Below, piece by piece: positions 58,325 through 64,000 of a DNA stretch of 64,000 bases. The position numbers were made by a program, and so were the translations under genes. Under the pieces are notes generated by a model. That model searched no databases. It was not told the DNA's origin and worked only from the letters and a program-made list of their open reading frames with translations. The stretch's first letter is position 1. Each line of letters opens with the position of its first letter. Source of the DNA: Aquimarina aquimarini (GTDB lineage: Bacteria > Bacteroidota > Bacteroidia > Flavobacteriales > Flavobacteriaceae); the NCBI RefSeq assembly GCF_900299535.1, contig NZ_OMKE01000009.1, forward strand, positions 1 through 64,000. The letters run 5' to 3'.

Positions 58325-59168
58325 AAACTTCAAATTGTTTGTTCTCAACTGCATCTCTTGTAATATCTTTTTCTATTTTTTTTATCAGCTCCAGTTTTCT
58401 TTTATTCAATATAATTTGTCTTATCGTGGGTTTTATGTATTCTAGCGGAGCTACCTCACCACGCCTTAACACTTCTTTCATTTTTACCATATACACTCCT
58501 GTAGAATCACTAAGTTGTATATATTTCCCCTTTTTTAAGAGCTTTGCTTTATCTTGTTTTTTCAGAATCGGAATTTTGTGTACTACCTGCTCCAACTCTA
58601 CCCAAACAGAATCATTTAATGAATATGTAAGAAATTCTAGTTTTTTACTCTCTAGTTCTTCAACATCTTCTTCTTTAAAACGATTTAATTGCTGTTGCGT
58701 TGCAACAATGTTTTCATAATCTGGTGGCAAATGTAAGTAACGTAATTTTACTATCTCTTGATTAAGATTAAAATTTTTTAAATTTTGATCGTAATAGGAT
58801 TGAAGATCTTGCTCTGTAATCTCCATATTTATAGATTTTTTGATCACTGCATTTTTATATGCATTGATGTATAACGTGCTTTGGTAGCTTTCTACAAGGT
58901 CCTCAAATTCTTTGAGTTCTTCTTCGGTAAGGTTTAATTTTGCTTTATCTATAAACAATTGGCGGGTTGCCCATGTCTTAATATAACTATTTACAATATT
59001 TGTACTATCCTGTTCTGAAGCGTTTTTGGGTACTAAATTTTTGATATCCTCTTTATACAAGTACGCATCATTTACTCGGGCAATAGTTTGTTTTTTGGAG
59101 TTATTTTTTAATTTCTGACATGAAGTAGCTATAATGAATAATAGCAGTAGTAGTTTGTAGTATTTCAT
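58317..59168 (-). CDS. parvulin-related lipoprotein (SurA N-terminal-like)
   Basis: 283 residues with a lipoprotein signal (LLFIIATSCQKLKNNSK). It has a SurA N-terminal-like helical part (NDAYLYKEDIKNLVP, INMEITEQDLQSYYDQNL) and a C-terminal segment in parvulin position but without the usual isomerase core, so it may be a chaperone only. It sits between two active parvulin proteins, overlapping the SurA gene by 8 bp, and is membrane-anchored. Confidence 0.8.
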   Translation of the reverse strand: MKYYKLLLLLFIIATSCQKLKNNSKKQTIARVNDAYLYKEDIKNLVPKNASEQDSTNIVNSYIKTWATRQLFIDKAKLNLTEEELKEFEDLVESYQSTLYINAYKNAVIKKSINMEITEQDLQSYYDQNLKNFNLNQEIVKLRYLHLPPDYENIVATQQQLNRFKEEDVEELESKKLEFLTYSLNDSVWVELEQVVHKIPILKKQDKAKLLKKGKYIQLSDSTGVYMVKMKEVLRRGEVAPLEYIKPTIRQIILNKRKLELIKKIEKDITRDAVENKQFEVYD

Positions 59169-59332
59169 TTTTTTATAATAATCTGAGAATCATAACACAT
59201 AACCTTTATTCATAAGAATTCAAGGTTATTTTTTGCGTGGGTACTATTATTTTTATGATTTACTCAAGTATTTCAACCTTTATGATGTTACCTATAGTAC
59301 AGGGGTTTACATTTTTAAATCCCAAAAAACAC

Positions 59333-61288
59333 CTATATAGACAACTCTTTTTTTGCTTTCTTTAATATTTTTTTATTAACCTTTACAGAGTACTTTTCCT
59401 TAAGTTCATCCAGCCATTTTTCTTCAATACTTTGTTGGTAATCATTAATAACCTCTCCTCTTATTTCATCAAAAGTTTTAATTCGGGAAGGTAAAATTTC
59501 TTTAACCATTATCAAAGTAGTGAAATTTTCTTCCTCCGAAATGGTTATTGCTCCTATTTCTTTAGAAAAATTATTAGAGCCATTACTTCTACCTTTGCTC
59601 AATATTTCTTCTGAGAACAAAACTGTCGTACTAGCTTCTTCTATTTCTTTTTTTACTTCTTCTATAGTTTTTTTCTCTTTCAATAACTTCTGAACTTTTA
59701 AAATCAAATCATGCTTTGATGACGATGCTTTAAATATTTTATAAGCTTCATTTTGTTTATAGTTATTTTTATGCTTTTCGTAATACTCTTTTATCGCTAC
59801 AGAATCAGTTTTAGCCGCATTCCATATCTTGGATTCCATAAGATCAAAAAGTAAGAGGCCGTCTCGATACTCTTCTATTACATTTGCAAAATCTACATTA
59901 TCTTCTTCCAAATGTTCTTCATAATATTGTAATAATGTAGAAGATTCAAACTTGGGATACATTTCATCTATATATGCTGATGGGTTGGTGTATCTACGTA
60001 TTCCTATCCGATTATTCATTAAAAAATCAATAAAATCCTTATAGGTATACTTTTCCTTTTTGATACTAAAAAGTTCTTTTTCTATCTCTTTATCTTTTTT
60101 CAGCATTTCCCATTTTTCTTCAGAGAATGTATCTGGGATATTTTTTTTAAAAAATGTTATAGCTTTTTCGTTTTTGCTAACAGCATATTTCTTTCTTAAT
60201 GAATTGATAAAAGATTCTGTAATTAATTTTGATCGACTATCTCTTTTTATTCTTTTAGCAAGATTATTTTTTTGTTCTTCAAACGTTCTTGGTTTATGTT
60301 TTTCTATAAGCTTAATAATATGCCAACCGTATTGTGTTTTTAATGGTTCAGAAATTTCATTTTTCTTTTGCAAAGCAAATGCCGCTTGTTCGAATTTTTG
60401 TGAATTCAATGCCCCTTGTGCAAATCGCTTGAGCATACCTCCTTTTATTGCAGTACTAGGATCCTCACTATATTGTTTTGCTAAGGCAGAAAAAGAGACT
60501 CCCTGTGCCAATTGTTGATTGATTTCTATTATTCTTTTTTCTGCTTCTTCAGAAGTACGATTAGCATTTATAGCAACCATTATATGAGCAACTGTAACTT
60601 CTCCTAGCTTTTTTTCTCTACTATTTACTTTTACAATATGATATCCAAATTGTGTTCTAAATGGTTTAGACACATCTCTTATTTTTGTTGAATAGGCAGC
60701 TTCCTCAAAGGGATAGACCATTCTAAATGCAGAAAACCACCCTAAATTCCCATTATTTTTAGATACAGAAGGGTCTTGACTATATGTTTTGGCTACTATA
60801 TCAAATGCTTCTCCTTGATCAATTTTCTTTTTTGCTTCTATAATTTTTTGATAGGCTGCAATTGTATCTTTTTCTGATGCATTAGGTTTTAGCATAATCA
60901 ATATATGACTTGCATTTATCTGTTCTAGAGAACGCTCATAAGCTTGTTTCAACAAAACCTCAGACGCCTTATTATCTGTAAGATACCCTTTAACCAATTG
61001 TTCTCTATACCCTTCTAATTCTGAAACATACGCTTCTTTTTTATCAAGCCCTAAATGTTCTGCTTCTTTGAGCTTCAATTTATAGTTTACAAATAGATCA
61101 AAATATTTATCTATATTTTTCTGAGAATCGTCTTTAACCAAATCTATATTTTTGAGATATACTCTTTTAAATTCTGAGATATATACTGGAGATTCATCAA
61201 TGGTAAATAGTATTTCTTTTGATTGTTGCGCATGAGTTTGCATCAAAAAAATACTTCCTAAAAATAATAATAACGCCTTCTTATACAT
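59333..61288 (-). CDS. periplasmic parvulin-type peptidyl-prolyl isomerase with two PpiC domains
   Basis: 651 residues with a signal peptide (MYKKALLLFLGSIFLMQTHA, then Q). Two parvulin domains are clear: INASHILIMLKP then NGNLGWFSAFRM then TQFGYHIVKVNSREKK, and VTVAHIMVAINA then KGGMLKRFAQGA then TQYGWHIIKLIEK. A long helical chaperone part follows. It is the first gene of the four-gene unit leading to MoxR. An outer membrane protein folding role is inferred from the family. Confidence 0.93.
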   Translation of the reverse strand: MYKKALLLFLGSIFLMQTHAQQSKEILFTIDESPVYISEFKRVYLKNIDLVKDDSQKNIDKYFDLFVNYKLKLKEAEHLGLDKKEAYVSELEGYREQLVKGYLTDNKASEVLLKQAYERSLEQINASHILIMLKPNASEKDTIAAYQKIIEAKKKIDQGEAFDIVAKTYSQDPSVSKNNGNLGWFSAFRMVYPFEEAAYSTKIRDVSKPFRTQFGYHIVKVNSREKKLGEVTVAHIMVAINANRTSEEAEKRIIEINQQLAQGVSFSALAKQYSEDPSTAIKGGMLKRFAQGALNSQKFEQAAFALQKKNEISEPLKTQYGWHIIKLIEKHKPRTFEEQKNNLAKRIKRDSRSKLITESFINSLRKKYAVSKNEKAITFFKKNIPDTFSEEKWEMLKKDKEIEKELFSIKKEKYTYKDFIDFLMNNRIGIRRYTNPSAYIDEMYPKFESSTLLQYYEEHLEEDNVDFANVIEEYRDGLLLFDLMESKIWNAAKTDSVAIKEYYEKHKNNYKQNEAYKIFKASSSKHDLILKVQKLLKEKKTIEEVKKEIEEASTTVLFSEEILSKGRSNGSNNFSKEIGAITISEEENFTTLIMVKEILPSRIKTFDEIRGEVINDYQQSIEEKWLDELKEKYSVKVNKKILKKAKKELSI

Positions 61289-61449
61289 AGTTTCTATATG
61301 GTGAAGTCCTTAACTGAACAAAAATAACAATATTAAGATGTTTTACAAGTTCTTCTTCTAACGAAGTAATTGCACTCTATAGTATTGACTTGTAGTTTTT
61401 TTATATTATAGACCTAATACAAACTCAAAAAACAAATAGTAATTTTATC

Positions 61450-61899
61450 ATGGAATATACTCTTGACATCGAACTCAAGCTCCCTAGAAACCAAGTAGTT
61501 GATTTATTTAAAAATGAAGAAAACATGAAATATTGGCAAAAAGGTTTTGTAAATATGACTCTTCTTAATGGTCAAAAAGGAAAAGCTGGAGCTGTATCAA
61601 AATTAACTTACATAATGGGAAAGCGAAAAATTGAAATGGTTGAAACCATTACTCTATTAGATCTTCCTACTGCAATTCATCTTACCTTTGATGCTAAAAA
61701 CATATACAATATTCAGGAAAATTATTTTGAAGAACTTGCCAACGGGCATACAAAATGGATATCTAAAAATGAATTTAAGTTTAGTGGTTTCATGAAAATT
61801 ATGGGTTTTTTAATGCCTGGGGCATTCAAAAAACAATCGTATAGTTATATGAAAGATTTTAAAGCCTTTGCAGAAGATGGTAAAAGTGTAAATAATTAA
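61450..61899 (+). CDS. SRPBCC-family protein
   Basis: 149 residues in the START/Bet v 1-like fold used for hydrophobic ligands (polyketide cyclase/dehydrase group). It starts MEYTLDIELKLPRNQVVDLF and has TKWISKNEFKFSGFMKIMGF in the second half. The ligand is unknown. No signal peptide, so cytosolic. Confidence 0.85.
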   Translation: MEYTLDIELKLPRNQVVDLFKNEENMKYWQKGFVNMTLLNGQKGKAGAVSKLTYIMGKRKIEMVETITLLDLPTAIHLTFDAKNIYNIQENYFEELANGHTKWISKNEFKFSGFMKIMGFLMPGAFKKQSYSYMKDFKAFAEDGKSVNN

Positions 61900-62068
61900 T
61901 CCTAGTTATGTTCTTTTTACCCTCTTTTACTTATTTACTTATATACTAGACTGATTCTTCTTATCTTTTAAATTAAAGACTACAAAAACTAACTAGTTAT
62001 TCTTATTGCGCATTCATGATATGCCTCTTTTAACTTAACTTTGGGGTATTCTTAATTTGATATCTATT

Positions 62069-62314
62069 TTGGAAAAAACGCAAAAATTAAAACTGATTTG
62101 GGATTTCAAAGGTCCTGCTGCCAGTAAAACAGCTCAACATCACGAAATTCACCTGAAAGAGTATATTACTATAGAAAAGTTATCTCTTAATATTACAGGA
62201 TTTCAAGACATCAATGATATGCATAGTATAGCATATATGGTGGTTATGAATTCTGAAATGAAGGCAGTGAGAGATGCTTTAAAACCTCATCGAGGGCAAT
62301 TGTATCAGGAGTAA
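62069..62314 (+). CDS. small conserved protein of unknown function with a TTG start
   Basis: 81 residues from the TTG at 62069 (MEKTQKLKLIWDFKGPAA); a TTG at 62057 would add four residues and there is no ATG. The product has KTAQHHEIHLKEYITIEK and a C-terminal VRDALKPHRGQLYQE. I recall similar short flavobacterial proteins with this layout but no function. The gene is short, and the call rests on the well-formed protein-like sequence with conserved-looking His motifs. Confidence 0.65.
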   Translation: MEKTQKLKLIWDFKGPAASKTAQHHEIHLKEYITIEKLSLNITGFQDINDMHSIAYMVVMNSEMKAVRDALKPHRGQLYQE

Positions 62315-62362
62315 GGTTTTTAAAAAAAATAATTCGTGGCATATATATTGTTTCAGACCTTA

Positions 62363-62370
62363 TATATTTG
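62363..62370 (+). promoter_or_regulatory. candidate -7 promoter element of the OmpH gene
   Basis: TATATTTG, a full match to TAnnTTTG, 33 bp upstream of the OmpH ATG. No TTG at the expected -33 position. Confidence 0.5.
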
Positions 62371-62403
62371 CAAAAATTTAAAAATCAGTAAACAAAAAAT
62401 AAA

Positions 62404-62922
62404 ATGAAAAAAGTAATCGCATTAATTCTGGTTTTGGTTGCCAGTTTTCAAGTAAACGCTCAATCAAAAACAGGAAGTATTGACACTGAATTTATTCTTT
62501 CTCAAATGCCTGAACTTGCTAAGGTTCAAACTGATCTAAAAGCTTACAACACAAAACTTGAAGAAGGGCTAAAGGTAAAGGTTGAAGCTTATCAAGCAAA
62601 AGCAAAAGAATATCAGGAAAAAGTTGCTTCTTTTACTGAGCCTATGAAAAAAACAAAGCAGGAAGAGATTATTGCTTTAGAAAATGAAATCGCACAATTT
62701 CGTCAAAACGGTGCTAAATTGGTGCAAATAGAACAAAACAGATTATTACAGCCCTTATACCAAAAAATCGGACAGGCTCTAGAAGAAATTGCTAAAACAG
62801 AGGGATATACTCAAGTTTTTACAGTGACTACAAGCGGACTAGCTTATATCGATCCTAAGTTTGACGTAACCAAAACAGTGATGACAAAATTAGGTATTGA
62901 GATCAAAGAGCCTAAGAAATAA
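62404..62922 (+). CDS. OmpH/Skp-family periplasmic chaperone
   Basis: 172 residues with a signal peptide (ending VNAQ). The mature part is the Skp-like helical hairpin: KTGSIDTEFILSQMPELAKV, then long Lys/Glu/Gln-rich coiled-coil helices, then YTQVFTVTTSGLAYIDPKFD. It binds unfolded outer membrane proteins as a trimer. Its place close to the SurA-like genes fits a joint envelope role, but it has its own promoter and the strand differs. Confidence 0.93.
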   Translation: MKKVIALILVLVASFQVNAQSKTGSIDTEFILSQMPELAKVQTDLKAYNTKLEEGLKVKVEAYQAKAKEYQEKVASFTEPMKKTKQEEIIALENEIAQFRQNGAKLVQIEQNRLLQPLYQKIGQALEEIAKTEGYTQVFTVTTSGLAYIDPKFDVTKTVMTKLGIEIKEPKK

Positions 62923-62963
62923 TTAGGGTCTACTTCATCATACCATTTGATATAAAAACTGGT

Positions 62964-63015
62964 AGTATTGTATAAAAAAACGCATCAAATTTGATGCGTT
63001 TTTTTATACAATACT
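62964..63015. terminator. 52-bp perfect palindrome, bidirectional terminator between ompH and guaB
   Basis: 26-bp half-sites (62964-62989 with 62990-63015) with no spacer, containing A7 and T7 tracts near the outer ends. It lies 41 bp after the ompH stop and 11 bp after the guaB stop, serving both convergent genes. Confidence 0.9.
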
Positions 63016-63025
63016 TTTAGCTTAT

Positions 63026-64000
<975 letters not shown>

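Overview
The window is AT-rich, densely coded DNA of a Bacteroidota bacterium, almost certainly a marine-type Flavobacteriaceae member; an Aquimarina-like genus is a guess. The evidence is SusC/SusD and FecI/FecR/STN-TonB receptor systems, many short lipoproteins with Cys-Asp-rich N-termini, a two-subunit transketolase, a crt carotenoid cluster, three parvulin chaperones beside MoxR, and promoter elements of the Bacteroidota type (TAnnTTTG). No insertion sequence, phage, CRISPR array, rRNA or replication origin is visible. Functions are read from motifs in the translated sequence; no database search was possible.

Layout. 1-2411 (-): N-terminal part of a large secreted protein with Asp-rich 42-residue repeats, running off the left edge. 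2868-7182: PepD, a DUF3810 membrane metallopeptidase-like protein, and two paralogous secreted proteins separated by a decayed copy of the DUF3810 3' end, the trace of a local duplication. 7339-11678: two exported amidohydrolase-like proteins with three related modules, only one of which keeps its metal ligands. 11762-20039: a SusD/SusC pair divergent from two lipoproteins (an SGNH-like hydrolase and a probable beta-propeller) that share a module, a nutrient-uptake locus without a recognisable CAZyme. 20280-29527 (-): two envelope proteins, a conserved membrane-anchored protein, dnaB, accA, an EamA transporter, an LptF/G permease and tgt, whose usual zinc cysteines are missing. 29704-32217 (+): both transketolase halves with a secreted-protein gene between them. 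32508-36432: an outer membrane barrel, an FKBP-like lipoprotein with a Ca-binding-like tail, an S4 RNA-binding protein, a phosphoribosyltransferase, shikimate kinase, two identical tRNA-Lys genes and tRNA-Leu.

36801-45393: a very large Asp-box propeller protein, then a TonB receptor with STN domain, FecR anti-sigma factor and a divergent ECF sigma factor, which together form a surface-signalling system. 45559-49316 (+): a MerR regulator with a B12-binding-like domain followed by crtI, crtB and crtZ; a lycopene cyclase is not present. 49317-55730 (-): a TlpA-like thioredoxin, a lipoprotein with two RskA-like modules, a Crp/Fnr regulator, aconitase and two small envelope proteins. 55910-61288 (-): MoxR and three parvulin-type chaperones for outer membrane protein folding. 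61450-64000: an SRPBCC protein, a small TTG-start protein, an OmpH/Skp chaperone, and guaB running off the right edge.

Most of the window is ordinary chromosome. The points I rate highest are the DUF3810 duplication scar, the catalytically dead/alive amidohydrolase modules, the CAZyme-free Sus locus with its shared module, the zinc-ligand-less Tgt, the secreted protein coupled into the transketolase operon, and the MerR regulator with altered CarH-type residues.
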